From CAZHTS01 sp964535315 (lineage in GTDB: Bacteria > Chloroflexota > Anaerolineae > Anaerolineales > Anaerolineaceae), in the NCBI GenBank assembly GCA_964535315.1, contig CAZHTS010000031.1, positions 1-52,886 of the forward strand: a stretch of DNA of 52,886 nucleotides. Direction: 5' to 3'. Shown here one piece after another: positions 31,247 through 39,897 of the stretch. The notes beneath the pieces were generated by a model. It was not told the DNA's origin. It was given only the letters and a program-made list of their open reading frames with translations, and made no database searches. How positions within the stretch are numbered: the first letter of the stretch is position 1; each line of letters opens with the position of its first letter. Both the position numbers and the translations under genes were made by a program.

Positions 31247-33463
31247 ATGTCCACGAAGCATAGTTATTCCCGGCCCTTGATGGTGGTGCTGGCATTGGTC
31301 ATGATCGCCGCCATGCTGGCTGCCTGCGCCGCGCCGGCCACGCCCGCACCCGCCGAGCCGACCAAGGCCCCGGCCGCCCCGGTTGAACCCACCAAGGCCC
31401 CGGTGGTTGAACCCACCAAGGCCCCTGAGGCGCCCGCCGCGACCCAAGCCCCGGCTGCCCCGGCCGAACCGGCCAAGAAAACCTTTACCATCGGTATTTC
31501 CAACCCCTTCATCAGCAGCGAATACCGCACGCAGATGATCGCCGAGTTGAAGGAAATCAACGACGAGTATAAGAAACTTGGGCTCACCAACGACCTGGTG
31601 ATCGAGAGCGCCGACACGGACGTGGCCGGCCAGATCCAGCAGTTGCAGAACCTGATCAACAAGAAGGTGGACGCCATCCTGGTCAACCCGGGCGACGTGA
31701 ACGGGTTGAACGCCACGCTGGAAGAAGCGGTCGCCAAGGGCATCATCGTCATCTCCGTTGACCAGGAGATTGGCGCCAAGGGTGTCTACAACGTCGGCAT
31801 CGACCAGAAGGAATGGGCCAAGACGAGCGCCAAATGGCTGGCCGAGAAGATGGGCGGCAAGGGTAACATCGTCCTGATCGAAGGCTTCCCCGGTCACCCG
31901 GCCAACGTGGCCCGCATGAACGGTGTGGAAGAAGTGCTCAAGGGCTACCCGGATATCAAGGTGGTGGGCCGCGACACGGGCAAGTGGGACGAAGCGACCG
32001 GCCAACAGGTGATGTCGAACTTCCTGGCGTCGTTCCCGACCCTGGACGGTTACTGGACGCAGGATGGTATGGCGATTGGCGCCCTGCAGGCGTTGATGGC
32101 TGCCAACCCGCAGAAGTGGCCGGTGGTGGTAGGTGAGGGCCGCTGCCAGTTCCTCAAGCTGTGGGAGCAGGCGCTCAAGGATCAGCCCGACTTCGAGACC
32201 ATCGCCGTCGCCAACCCGCCGGGCGTTTCGCCGACCGGTCTGCGCATCGCCGTCAACATGTTGATGGGCAAGAAGCTGGACGAGAGCAAGCTGACGGGCG
32301 AGTTCAAGCGCATGTTCACCATTCCCGTGCCGGTTGTCATCACCAAAGAGAACTTCCAGAAGGGTCTGGACATCTGCAAGGACAAGCCGGATGCCTACCT
32401 GCTGGACGGCATCATGACCGACGAGGAAGTGCAGCAGTTCTTTGTCAGCGACAAGCCCGCTGCGGCGGCCGAGACGACGCTGAAGAAGGGGCCCTTCACC
32501 ATCGGTATTTCCAACCCCTTCATCAGCAGCGAATACCGCACGCAGATGATCGCCGAGTTGAAGGAAATCAACGACGAGTATAAGAAACTTGGGCTCACCA
32601 ACGACCTGGTGATCGAGAGCGCCGACACGGACGTGGCCGGCCAGATCCAGCAGTTGCAGAACCTGATCAACAAGAAGGTGGACGCCATCCTGGTCAACCC
32701 GGGCGACGTGAACGGGTTGAACGCCACGCTGGAAGAAGCGGTCGCCAAGGGCATCATCGTCATCTCCGTTGACCAGGAGATTGGCGCCAAGGGTGTCTAC
32801 AACGTCGGCATCGACCAGAAGGAATGGGCCAAGACGAGCGCCAAATGGCTGGCCGAGAAGATGGGCGGCAAGGGTAACATCGTCCTGATCGAAGGCTTCC
32901 CCGGTCACCCGGCCAACGTGGCCCGCATGAACGGTGTGGAAGAAGTGCTCAAGGGCTACCCGGATATCAAGGTGGTGGGCCGCGACACGGGCAAGTGGGA
33001 CGAAGCGACCGGCCAACAGGTGATGTCGAACTTCCTGGCGTCGTTCCCGACCCTGGACGGTTACTGGACGCAGGATGGTATGGCGATTGGCGCCCTGCAG
33101 GCGTTGATGGCTGCCAACCCGCAGAAGTGGCCGGTGGTGGTAGGTGAGGGCCGCTGCCAGTTCCTCAAGCTGTGGGAGCAGGCGCTCAAGGATCAGCCCG
33201 ACTTCGAGACCATCGCCGTCGCCAACCCGCCGGGCGTTTCGCCGACCGGTCTGCGCATCGCCGTCAACATGTTGATGGGCAAGAAGCTGGACGAGAGCAA
33301 GCTGACGGGCGAGTTCAAGCGCATGTTCACCATTCCCGTGCCGGTTGTCATCACCAAAGAGAACTTCCAGAAGGGTCTGGACATCTGCAAGGACAAGCCG
33401 GATGCCTACCTGCTGGACGGCATCATGACCGACGAGGAAGTTCAACAGTTCTTTGTGAAATAA
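31247..33463 (+). CDS. Sugar ABC transporter substrate-binding lipoprotein with two tandem ligand domains
   Basis: 738 residues, about twice the usual length. The signal peptide ends with the lipobox MLAAC, followed by a Pro/Ala/Glu/Lys/Thr spacer with repeated EPTKAP. Then come two ribose-type periplasmic-binding domains (Peripla_BP_4, RbsB-like), residues about 80-400 and 417-738, each beginning with FTIGISNPFISSEYRTQM and ending EEVQQFFV. Within them 944 bp are identical in DNA, so the two domains have the same protein sequence over about 314 residues. A 22-residue linker rich in Ala and Lys joins them. The protein delivers a sugar or polyol to the downstream ATPase and permeases. The duplication is in frame with no stop between copies. 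The copy number could be higher in the real genome, or smoothed by assembly; see findings. Confidence 0.9.
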   Translation: MSTKHSYSRPLMVVLALVMIAAMLAACAAPATPAPAEPTKAPAAPVEPTKAPVVEPTKAPEAPAATQAPAAPAEPAKKTFTIGISNPFISSEYRTQMIAELKEINDEYKKLGLTNDLVIESADTDVAGQIQQLQNLINKKVDAILVNPGDVNGLNATLEEAVAKGIIVISVDQEIGAKGVYNVGIDQKEWAKTSAKWLAEKMGGKGNIVLIEGFPGHPANVARMNGVEEVLKGYPDIKVVGRDTGKWDEATGQQVMSNFLASFPTLDGYWTQDGMAIGALQALMAANPQKWPVVVGEGRCQFLKLWEQALKDQPDFETIAVANPPGVSPTGLRIAVNMLMGKKLDESKLTGEFKRMFTIPVPVVITKENFQKGLDICKDKPDAYLLDGIMTDEEVQQFFVSDKPAAAAETTLKKGPFTIGISNPFISSEYRTQMIAELKEINDEYKKLGLTNDLVIESADTDVAGQIQQLQNLINKKVDAILVNPGDVNGLNATLEEAVAKGIIVISVDQEIGAKGVYNVGIDQKEWAKTSAKWLAEKMGGKGNIVLIEGFPGHPANVARMNGVEEVLKGYPDIKVVGRDTGKWDEATGQQVMSNFLASFPTLDGYWTQDGMAIGALQALMAANPQKWPVVVGEGRCQFLKLWEQALKDQPDFETIAVANPPGVSPTGLRIAVNMLMGKKLDESKLTGEFKRMFTIPVPVVITKENFQKGLDICKDKPDAYLLDGIMTDEEVQQFFVK
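31487..32430 (+). repeat. Direct repeat copy 1 (944 bp) inside the binding-protein gene
   Basis: Identical, as read by eye, to 32498-33441; the offset is 1011 bp, exactly 337 codons. The left boundary is a T/C difference (31486 versus 32497) and the right boundary a G/T difference (32431 versus 33442). Copy 1 is followed by a unique 67-bp linker. Confidence 0.9.
32498..33441 (+). repeat. Direct repeat copy 2 (944 bp) inside the binding-protein gene
   Basis: Second copy of the repeat. The codons just outside it differ synonymously from copy 1 (GTTCAACAG versus GTGCAGCAG), while the interior shows no change. That is consistent with a fairly old duplication homogenised inside, or with loss of small differences during assembly. 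Confidence 0.9.
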
Positions 33464-33467
33464 GCCG

Positions 33468-34985
33468 ATGACCGTATCCATTTCTGCCCAAAACATCGTA
33501 AAGCGGTATGGGGGCGTGGTCGCCCTCTCCGACGGTAACCTGGATGTACATGCAGGTGAGGTCGTGGCGCTTGTTGGGGCGAATGGAAGCGGCAAAAGCA
33601 CGATGAGTAAGGTCATCAATGGAGTAGTTGTCCTCGATGGAGGGCAACTACTCCTGGATGGCAGGCCCGTGCATTTCTCTTCCCCTCAGGCAGCCAAAGA
33701 CCTGGGTATTTCCACCGTCTTCCAGGAGCTCAGCCTGATCCCCCAGATGACCGTAGCCGAGAATATCTGGCTTGCCCGCGAACCCCGCCGCTGGGGATTG
33801 ATCGTCAACCAGCGTGAAATCCGGGCCCGTACCGAGGCCCTTTTAGGGTTATTCGAGGGCACTTATAAGGAAAAACTGACCCCGGATACCCCGGTCGCTT
33901 TGTTGCCGCCCGATGAGGCGCAAATCATCGAAATTCTGAAGGCCGTCAGTTTCGACCCGCGCCTGCTCATCCTGGACGAGGCCACCGCCAGCCTGGATAA
34001 CCGTCAGGTGCAGCGTCTGTTTGACCTGGTGGCGAAGTGGAAGCTGGAGGGGAAAGCGATCGTTTTTGTGTCTCACCGCATGGAAGAAATCTTCCGTATT
34101 GCCGACCGTTATTCAGTGCTGCGCAACGGCAAGACGGTGGGCGCCGGTATGATAAAAGAAGTCAGTGAAAAAGACCTGGTGGCGCTGATGATCGAGAAGG
34201 CCTCGGCGTTCAATTACGCCCGGCAGAGCAGCCAGCAGGAAAAACTGGCCGAGAACGAAGTCAGCCTGGCGGTAGAAAACATCCAGACCGACGTGCTTAA
34301 AGGTGTATCGTTTCGTGTGCGCAAGGGCGAGTTGTTGGGGCTGGGCGGGCTCAAGGGCCAGGGACAGCGCGATTTGCTGCTGGCGCTGTTCGGCGACATC
34401 CCCTATCGCGGCCAGGTAACGATCTCCGGTTCACCGGAGCGCTTCACCCACCCGCGCCAGGCGATCCAGAAGGGCGTGGCGCTCGTGCCGGGCGACCGCG
34501 CCCGCGAAGGGCTCCTGTTCATCCGTTCCATCCTGGAAAATATGATGCTGCCTTCCTGGCGCAGTTATGGCCTGCCGCTGCGCGTGCGCAAGGCGCGCCA
34601 GGACAGCCAGGAAGTGGGCGACAGCCTGAATTTGAAAATGGCCGGGCTGGATGCACCGGTCAGCAGCCTTTCGGGCGGCAACGCCCAGAAGGTGGTGATC
34701 GGCAAGTGGCTCAAACGCAAACCCCACCTGCTCTTGTTGGACGACCCCACCAAGGGGGTGGACGTGGGCACCAAGGCCGAGTTTTATAAATTGCTTTCGC
34801 AGTTGTGCGCGGAGGGAACCACCATTTTGTTTTACAGCAGCGACGATGAAGAATTGATTGGGCTGTGCGACCGGGTGCTGGTGATGCACGATGGCGCCAT
34901 CCGCCTGGAACTGAGCGGCGACGCCCTGACCCGCACCAACCTGGTGGCGGCCAGCCTGGGCGTTTCCAACGGAGGTGAGGCATGA
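33468..34985 (+). CDS. Sugar ABC transporter ATPase with two nucleotide-binding domains (RbsA-like)
   Basis: 505 residues. The first domain has an intact Walker A GANGSGKST (37-45) and Walker B LLILDEATASLD, but its signature reads LLPPDEAQ instead of LSxxxxQ. The second domain has a degenerate Walker A (GLGGLKGQGQRD), a good signature LSGGNAQKVVIGKWL and Walker B LLLDDPTKGVD. This asymmetry is normal for RbsA/MglA-type ATPases of the carbohydrate uptake CUT2 family. It starts 4 nt after the binding-protein stop and overlaps the first permease by 4 nt (ATGA), so it is tightly coupled. It energises uptake of the ligand bound by the duplicated lipoprotein. Confidence 0.95.
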   Translation: MTVSISAQNIVKRYGGVVALSDGNLDVHAGEVVALVGANGSGKSTMSKVINGVVVLDGGQLLLDGRPVHFSSPQAAKDLGISTVFQELSLIPQMTVAENIWLAREPRRWGLIVNQREIRARTEALLGLFEGTYKEKLTPDTPVALLPPDEAQIIEILKAVSFDPRLLILDEATASLDNRQVQRLFDLVAKWKLEGKAIVFVSHRMEEIFRIADRYSVLRNGKTVGAGMIKEVSEKDLVALMIEKASAFNYARQSSQQEKLAENEVSLAVENIQTDVLKGVSFRVRKGELLGLGGLKGQGQRDLLLALFGDIPYRGQVTISGSPERFTHPRQAIQKGVALVPGDRAREGLLFIRSILENMMLPSWRSYGLPLRVRKARQDSQEVGDSLNLKMAGLDAPVSSLSGGNAQKVVIGKWLKRKPHLLLLDDPTKGVDVGTKAEFYKLLSQLCAEGTTILFYSSDDEELIGLCDRVLVMHDGAIRLELSGDALTRTNLVAASLGVSNGGEA

Positions 34986-35950
34986 AGCGCTCCCGCTGGC
35001 AGCAAATTTCCTCGCGTTATCCGTTCCTCTTTTCGTTGATCGTGTTTGTGGTCGCCATCCTGATCAACCTGTTCTTCCAGCCCGACATGTTTGCCCGCGA
35101 GACGTTGAACGGCAACATGCGCGTGTTCCTGCCGCTCATCCTGGTAGCGGTCGGACAGGCGGTGGTGATCATCGCCGGGGGGATCGATATCTCGGTCGGC
35201 GCCATCGTATCGATTGTCAACGCCCTGCTGGCGACGCGCGTCGGGCTGGATGCGCCCTCCGACCAGGTTGCCCTGTATATCGGCGCGGCCTTGCTGGTGG
35301 GCGTGCTGGCCGGCGCCATTAACGGCTTCTTCATCGCCTATCTGCGTTTGCAGCCGATCATTACCACCTACGCCACCAGCTTTTTGTTCGCCGGGGTGGC
35401 GCTGTGGATCCTGCCCCAGCCGGGCGGGGGCATTCCGGCCGGTGTGTCGAGTTTTTACCGCACCACCACGCCGCTGGGTTTGCCGTTGGCATTTTACATC
35501 TTCCCCGTCCTGATCCTGGCCTGGGTCTTCCTGCGCTCCACGCGTTACGGCCGCTACCTGTTTGCCGTGGGCGGCAAGGCGCAGGCGGCTTATGAAACCG
35601 CCGTGCCGGTCGATCTGGTGCGCTTCAGCACCTACGTCATCTCGGGCTTTATGGCGGCGCTGGGTGGCATTGCCATCACCATGCTGGCCGGGTCGGGCAA
35701 CGCCCGCATCGGCGACCCGCTCACCCTGTCTTCGGTCACGGCCGTGGTCATCGGCGGCACGTCGATGAGCGGCGGTGTGGGTGGGGTGACGGGGGCAATC
35801 ATCGGCTCCATCACCCTGGGTGTGATCCAGAACATCATCTCGTTTGCGAACATCGATACCTGGTGGCGCACGTTTGTCAACGCCTTCATTATCGTCATGG
35901 CGCTGGCCATGCCGGGTATCCTCAATCTATTGCGGGGGAGGCGATCATGA
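34982..35950 (+). CDS. Sugar ABC transporter permease (RbsC-like, first of two)
   Basis: 322 residues with about nine membrane helices; BPD_transp_2 family of CUT2 importers. Conserved parts: VVIIAGGIDISVGAIVSIVNA in the first third, GAINGFFIAYLRLQPIITT, GRYLFAVGGKAQAAYETAV (the coupling region), and GGTSMSGGVGGVTGAIIGS near the end. It begins in an ATGA overlap with the ATPase gene and ends in another with the second permease. The pair probably forms a heterodimeric channel, unlike the RbsC homodimer. Confidence 0.95.
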   Translation: MKRSRWQQISSRYPFLFSLIVFVVAILINLFFQPDMFARETLNGNMRVFLPLILVAVGQAVVIIAGGIDISVGAIVSIVNALLATRVGLDAPSDQVALYIGAALLVGVLAGAINGFFIAYLRLQPIITTYATSFLFAGVALWILPQPGGGIPAGVSSFYRTTTPLGLPLAFYIFPVLILAWVFLRSTRYGRYLFAVGGKAQAAYETAVPVDLVRFSTYVISGFMAALGGIAITMLAGSGNARIGDPLTLSSVTAVVIGGTSMSGGVGGVTGAIIGSITLGVIQNIISFANIDTWWRTFVNAFIIVMALAMPGILNLLRGRRS

Positions 35951-36909
35951 AACGGATCAGCATTTCTCCACCGCTTGCGGCGCTCATCCTGGCGGTGGTG
36001 TTGTTCTTGCTCAGCGGTTTCCTGCCCAACGGCTTTGGCAGCGATCTGTCCATCGCCGCGGCGCAGGGCACCAACATTCTGCGCCTGGCGGTTTTCCTGG
36101 GGGTGATCGCCGCCGGTCAGACGCTGGTGATCATCAGCGGCGGCGAGGGCATCGATCTTTCGTCCGGCTCGGTGGTGACGCTGACCGCCATCCTGACCTA
36201 CGTGATCGTCAACGGCGCCGACGAGCGCGTCCTGCCGGCGCTGCTGGTCAGCCTGCTGGTCGGGGCGTTGATCGGGTTGATTAACGGTGTGGGGGTGACC
36301 TTCCTCAAGATTTCGCCCTTCGTGATGACGCTGGGCATGTCGGGCGTCATCACCGGGTTGATCATCATCGTCAATCACGGCAACGTGAGCGGCAAGGTGG
36401 CCCCAATCATGACCCGCCTCATCGCCCGGCCGTGGTTCGCCGGTATCCCCGGCGCCATCCTGCTGTGGCTGATCTTTGGGGCGCTGATGTGGTTGCTGCT
36501 GGAACGTACCACCTTTGGCAAGAACCTGTTTGCCATCGGCGTCAACCGTACCACCGCCCGCCTCTCGGGCGTCAACGTGACCGGCATGGTGCTGGCGACC
36601 TATGCGCTGGCCGGGCTGCTGGCCGGTTTCGGCGGTTTTTTGGTGGTGGGCAATACCGGGGTGGTCTTCATCGCCCTGGGTAATCCCTTCCTCTTCCCCT
36701 CGATTGCGGCGGTGGCCGTGGGCGGCACGCTGCTCTCGGGCGGCAAGGGCAGTTATTTTGGCAGCATGGCGGGCGCCATCGTCCTGACCCTGATTACCAG
36801 CCTGTTAACCACCATGCAAATGCCCGAATCGATCCGTCAGATGGTATTGGGCGGCACGTTGCTGCTGCTCATCTCGATCTACGGCCGCCAGCGCGGTCTG
36901 CGCCAGTAA
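35947..36909 (+). CDS. Sugar ABC transporter permease (RbsC-like, second of two)
   Basis: 320 residues from the ATG at 35947, in a 4-nt overlap with the first permease. About nine helices. Family landmarks: TLVIISGGEGIDLSSGSVVTL, GLINGVGVTFLKISPFVMT, GKNLFAIGVNRTTARLSGV and GGTLLSGGKGSYFGSMAGA. Together with the first permease and the double ATPase it completes a CUT2-type importer. Twenty nt separate it from the following dehydrogenase gene, which has AAGGAGGAG, so the catabolic genes are in the same transcript. Confidence 0.95.
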   Translation: MKRISISPPLAALILAVVLFLLSGFLPNGFGSDLSIAAAQGTNILRLAVFLGVIAAGQTLVIISGGEGIDLSSGSVVTLTAILTYVIVNGADERVLPALLVSLLVGALIGLINGVGVTFLKISPFVMTLGMSGVITGLIIIVNHGNVSGKVAPIMTRLIARPWFAGIPGAILLWLIFGALMWLLLERTTFGKNLFAIGVNRTTARLSGVNVTGMVLATYALAGLLAGFGGFLVVGNTGVVFIALGNPFLFPSIAAVAVGGTLLSGGKGSYFGSMAGAIVLTLITSLLTTMQMPESIRQMVLGGTLLLLISIYGRQRGLRQ

Positions 36910-36929
36910 GTTCTCAAGGAGGAGTTGCG

Positions 36930-38015
36930 ATGAGCAAGACTGTCAAGATTGGGTTGATCGGCTCGGGCTTCGTGTCCGATATCCATGCCTACGCTATCCA
37001 GCGCTTTGTGCCCAACGCCGAGGTGGTGGCGGTGGCTTCTCCGAACCATGCCGCACACTTTGCCAAAGAGAAGGGCATTCCCTACGCCTTCAGCGATTAC
37101 CGCGAGATGCTCACGATGCCCGACCTGGACGTGGTCTCGATCGGTATTCCTAACTACCTGCACTGCGAGGTCACCCTGGCGGCGGCCCGCGCCGGCAAGC
37201 ACGTCATCATCGAAAAGCCGTTGTGTAAGACGTTGGAAGAAGCCGACGAGATGATCGCCACCTGTAAGCAGTGCGGCGTTTTGCTGCTGTACGCCGAGGA
37301 ACTGCTCTTTGCGCCCAAATACGTGCGCGTCAAGCAGTTGATCCAGGAAGGGGCCATCGGCGTGCCGCTGTTGGTGAAGCAGTCGGAGGAACACGATGGC
37401 CCGCACATGCCCTGGTTCTGGGATGTCAACCTGTCCGGCGGGGGGGTGCTGCTGGATATGGGCTGTCACTCGGTGGAATACGGGCGCTGGCTGCTGGGCA
37501 AGCCGCAGGTGAAAAGCGTGACGGCCTACATGGATACCTTGCTGCACAAGGGGCGCACGCGTGGCGAGGATCACTCGATCTGCATCGTGGAATACGATGG
37601 CGGGTTGTTGAACATTGCCGAAGACTCGTGGATCAAGGGTGGCGGCGTGGACGACCGCTGCGAGGTCTACGGCACCCAGGGCAACACCCGCGCCGATCTG
37701 TTGAAGGGCAGCGCCTTGTGGACTTACAGCGCCGAGGGCTACGGCTATGCCGTCGAAAAGGCCGGCAGCACCCAGGGCTGGACCTTTACCATGTTTGAGG
37801 AAGTCTGGAATTACGGTTTCCCGCAGGAAATACAGCATTTTGTCAATTGTGTGTTGGGCAAGGAAGAGCCGCTCGAGACCGGCGAAGACGGGCGCGAAGT
37901 GCTCAAGATTCTGTACGCAGCTTACCAATCTGCGGGTGAGGGGCGCAAGATTACCTTCCCCTATACGCCACCGCAGGTTGAAAAACCAATCGATCTCTGG
38001 AAGAAGGATGTATAG
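36930..38015 (+). CDS. Gfo/Idh/MocA-family oxidoreductase (second of three)
   Basis: 361 residues; AAGGAGGAG before the ATG. NAD(P)-binding IGLIGSGFVSDIHAYA, the EKPLCKTLEEADEM motif with its catalytic Lys, and GGGVLLDMGCHSVEYGRWL, which supplies the Asp/His pair in the substrate domain. It resembles the first dehydrogenase of the window (GGG-DMGCH, WFW motifs: GPHMPWFWDVNLSGGG versus GPHSDWFWNKKLSGGG), so the two are close paralogues. The end overlaps the start region of deoC. Likely oxidises the imported sugar or an inositol-like compound. Confidence 0.93.
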   Translation: MSKTVKIGLIGSGFVSDIHAYAIQRFVPNAEVVAVASPNHAAHFAKEKGIPYAFSDYREMLTMPDLDVVSIGIPNYLHCEVTLAAARAGKHVIIEKPLCKTLEEADEMIATCKQCGVLLLYAEELLFAPKYVRVKQLIQEGAIGVPLLVKQSEEHDGPHMPWFWDVNLSGGGVLLDMGCHSVEYGRWLLGKPQVKSVTAYMDTLLHKGRTRGEDHSICIVEYDGGLLNIAEDSWIKGGGVDDRCEVYGTQGNTRADLLKGSALWTYSAEGYGYAVEKAGSTQGWTFTMFEEVWNYGFPQEIQHFVNCVLGKEEPLETGEDGREVLKILYAAYQSAGEGRKITFPYTPPQVEKPIDLWKKDV

Positions 38016-38019
38016 TGAA

Positions 38020-38739
38020 ATGTCGACTTTGAATAGCAAAACCATTACCCTGGAACAGTTAGCCAAGACCATCGATCATTCTTTGCTCAAGCCCGAACTG
38101 ACCGAGGCGGACGTCGTCGCCGGCTGCGAACTGGCGGCCCGCTATCATGTGGCTTCGGTGTGCGTCAAACCCTGTCATGTGACGCTGGCGGCAGCGCAGC
38201 TGCAGGGCAGCGACGTGGCGGTCGGGACGGTGGTGGGCTTCCCGCACGGTAATTCGACCGTGGCGACCAAAGTGTTTGAGACCCGCGACGCGGTTGCCAA
38301 CGGCGCCACCGAGATTGACATGGTGATCAACATCGGCGCCCTGCGCTCGGGTCAGTACGATTACGTGCGTGAAGAGATACGCGCCGTGGTGACGGCGGCC
38401 CAGGGTAACCTGGTCAAGGTGATCCTGGAAAATGCTTACCTGACCAAAGATGAGATTACAGCCGCCTCGCGGCTGGTGGAAGAAGCCGGGGCGCACTTTG
38501 TCAAGACCTCGACCGGCTTTGCCCCCAGCGGCGCCACGGTTGAAGACATCCGTCTGATGCGCGCCACGGTTGGCCCGCAGGTGCAGGTCAAGGCGGCGCA
38601 CGGTGTGCGCACCCTCGAGGCCGTCTTGCAGATGATCGACGCCGGCGCCACGCGGGTGGGAGCCACGGCCACGGTCACCATTCTGGAGGACTTCAAAAAA
38701 GGCACGCTAACCCAAATGGAGGACACGCATGGTTACTGA
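38020..38739 (+). CDS. deoC: Deoxyribose-phosphate aldolase
   Basis: 239 residues from the ATG at 38020 (AAGGA 11 nt upstream; another ATG at 38008 overlaps that site). Class I aldolase TIM barrel that cleaves 2-deoxyribose 5-phosphate to glyceraldehyde 3-phosphate and acetaldehyde. The catalytic set is present: Asp100 in TEIDMVINIGAL, Schiff-base Lys162 in FVKTSTGF and Lys191 in VQVKAAHGVR. Length and motifs match DeoC. Here it is embedded among dehydrogenases and an isomerase rather than nucleoside genes, so its real substrate may be another deoxy sugar phosphate. It overlaps the next gene by 11 nt. Confidence 0.95.
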   Translation: MSTLNSKTITLEQLAKTIDHSLLKPELTEADVVAGCELAARYHVASVCVKPCHVTLAAAQLQGSDVAVGTVVGFPHGNSTVATKVFETRDAVANGATEIDMVINIGALRSGQYDYVREEIRAVVTAAQGNLVKVILENAYLTKDEITAASRLVEEAGAHFVKTSTGFAPSGATVEDIRLMRATVGPQVQVKAAHGVRTLEAVLQMIDAGATRVGATATVTILEDFKKGTLTQMEDTHGY

Positions 38740-39883
38740 TTCGATCAAAGTCGGCATCGCCGGCACCGGGTTTATCGGTCCGGCGCATCTGGAAGGGCTG
38801 CGGCGCATCAACGTGAAGGTCGTCGGGTTGGCCGAATCCAGCGCCGCCCTGGCCGAACAAAAGGCCGCCGAACTGGGCATCGAGCGCGCCTACGCCTCGT
38901 TTGAAGCGATGTTGGCCGATCCGGAAATTACGGTGGTGCACCTGGCAACGCCCAATCTGCTGCACTTCCCGCAGGCCAAAGCCGCCCTGCTGGCCGGTAA
39001 ACATGTGGTGTGCGAGAAGCCGCTGGCGATGAACACGACCGAATCGGCCGAACTGGTGCGCCTGGCGGCCGAAACCGGGCGGGTCAACGCCATCAATTTC
39101 AACCTGCGCTTTTACCCCATCTCGCAGCAGGCGCGCGCCATGGTACAGAGCGGCGACCTGGGGGCGGTTTACAGCATGCACGGTTCCTATTTACAGGACT
39201 GGCTGCTGCTGCCCACCGACTGGAACTGGCGCCTGGAACCCGGGTTGGGCGGTTCGCTGCGCGCCGTGGCCGACATCGGTTCGCACTGGCTGGATCTGAT
39301 TACCTTCATCACCGGGCTGCGCGTCGAAGCGGTCATGGCCGATTTCAAGACCTTCCTGCCGGTGCGCAAGAAGCCATCCAAGCCGGTTGAGACCTACACC
39401 GGCAAGCTGCTCACCCCGGAAGATTACATCGACCAGTCGATCTACACCGAAGATTACGCCTCGATTCTGCTGCGCTACCAGAACGGGGCGCACGGGGTGT
39501 TGACCGTTTCGCAGGTCAGCGCCGGGCGCAAGAACCGCCTGTATTATGAAATCGACTGCGCCCGGGCGGCGATTGCCTTTGAGTCGGAGCGGCCCAACGA
39601 ACTGTGGATCGGGCACCGCGACCGACCGAACGAGCTGCTGCTCAAGGATCCCTCGCTGCTGGCGCCCGAGGCGCGCGCCGTGGTGTCGTACCCCGGCGGG
39701 CACAACGAGGGCTTTCCCGATACCTTTAAACAAATGGCGGCCAAAGTGTATGCCTATATCCGCCAGGGCGATTTTTCTGCCACACCCGACTTCCCAACCT
39801 TTGCCGACGGGCATTACGAATTGCAGTTGTGCGAGGCCGTCGAGAAGAGCGCCCGGGAAGATTGCTGGGTCACAATCGAATGA
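38729..39883 (+). CDS. Gfo/Idh/MocA-family oxidoreductase (third of three)
   Basis: 384 residues. Rossmann motif VGIAGTGFIGPAHLEGL, catalytic CEKPLAMNT, a substrate-domain DIGSHWLDLITFITG with the Asp and His, and QLCEAVEKSAREDCWVTIE at the end. It differs clearly from the other two in the substrate domain (for example a long NWRLEPGLGGSLRAVA loop) and recalls family members acting on sugars at the glycosidic or keto stage. The 11-nt overlap with deoC and the 14-nt gap to the isomerase gene place it in the same operon. Confidence 0.93.
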   Translation: MVTDSIKVGIAGTGFIGPAHLEGLRRINVKVVGLAESSAALAEQKAAELGIERAYASFEAMLADPEITVVHLATPNLLHFPQAKAALLAGKHVVCEKPLAMNTTESAELVRLAAETGRVNAINFNLRFYPISQQARAMVQSGDLGAVYSMHGSYLQDWLLLPTDWNWRLEPGLGGSLRAVADIGSHWLDLITFITGLRVEAVMADFKTFLPVRKKPSKPVETYTGKLLTPEDYIDQSIYTEDYASILLRYQNGAHGVLTVSQVSAGRKNRLYYEIDCARAAIAFESERPNELWIGHRDRPNELLLKDPSLLAPEARAVVSYPGGHNEGFPDTFKQMAAKVYAYIRQGDFSATPDFPTFADGHYELQLCEAVEKSAREDCWVTIE

Positions 39884-39897
39884 GGTGGAGGTAAAAC

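Noticed and set aside
31168..31263. TTG-started 31-codon leader frame before the binding-protein gene
   Set aside because: It has a GGAG nearby, but the peptide has no features and the frame runs into the next gene; too weak to call.
31381..31425. Short DNA repeat in the lipoprotein linker considered as a regulatory or CRISPR-like repeat
   Set aside because: It simply encodes the EPTKAP-type spacer after the lipobox; two or three units, in frame.
30899..33619. Minus-strand open frame of 906 codons opposite the binding-protein gene
   Set aside because: It exists because the duplicated gene has few stops in that antisense frame. The translation is repetitive and matches no family, while the sense strand has a lipoprotein signal and two clear domains.
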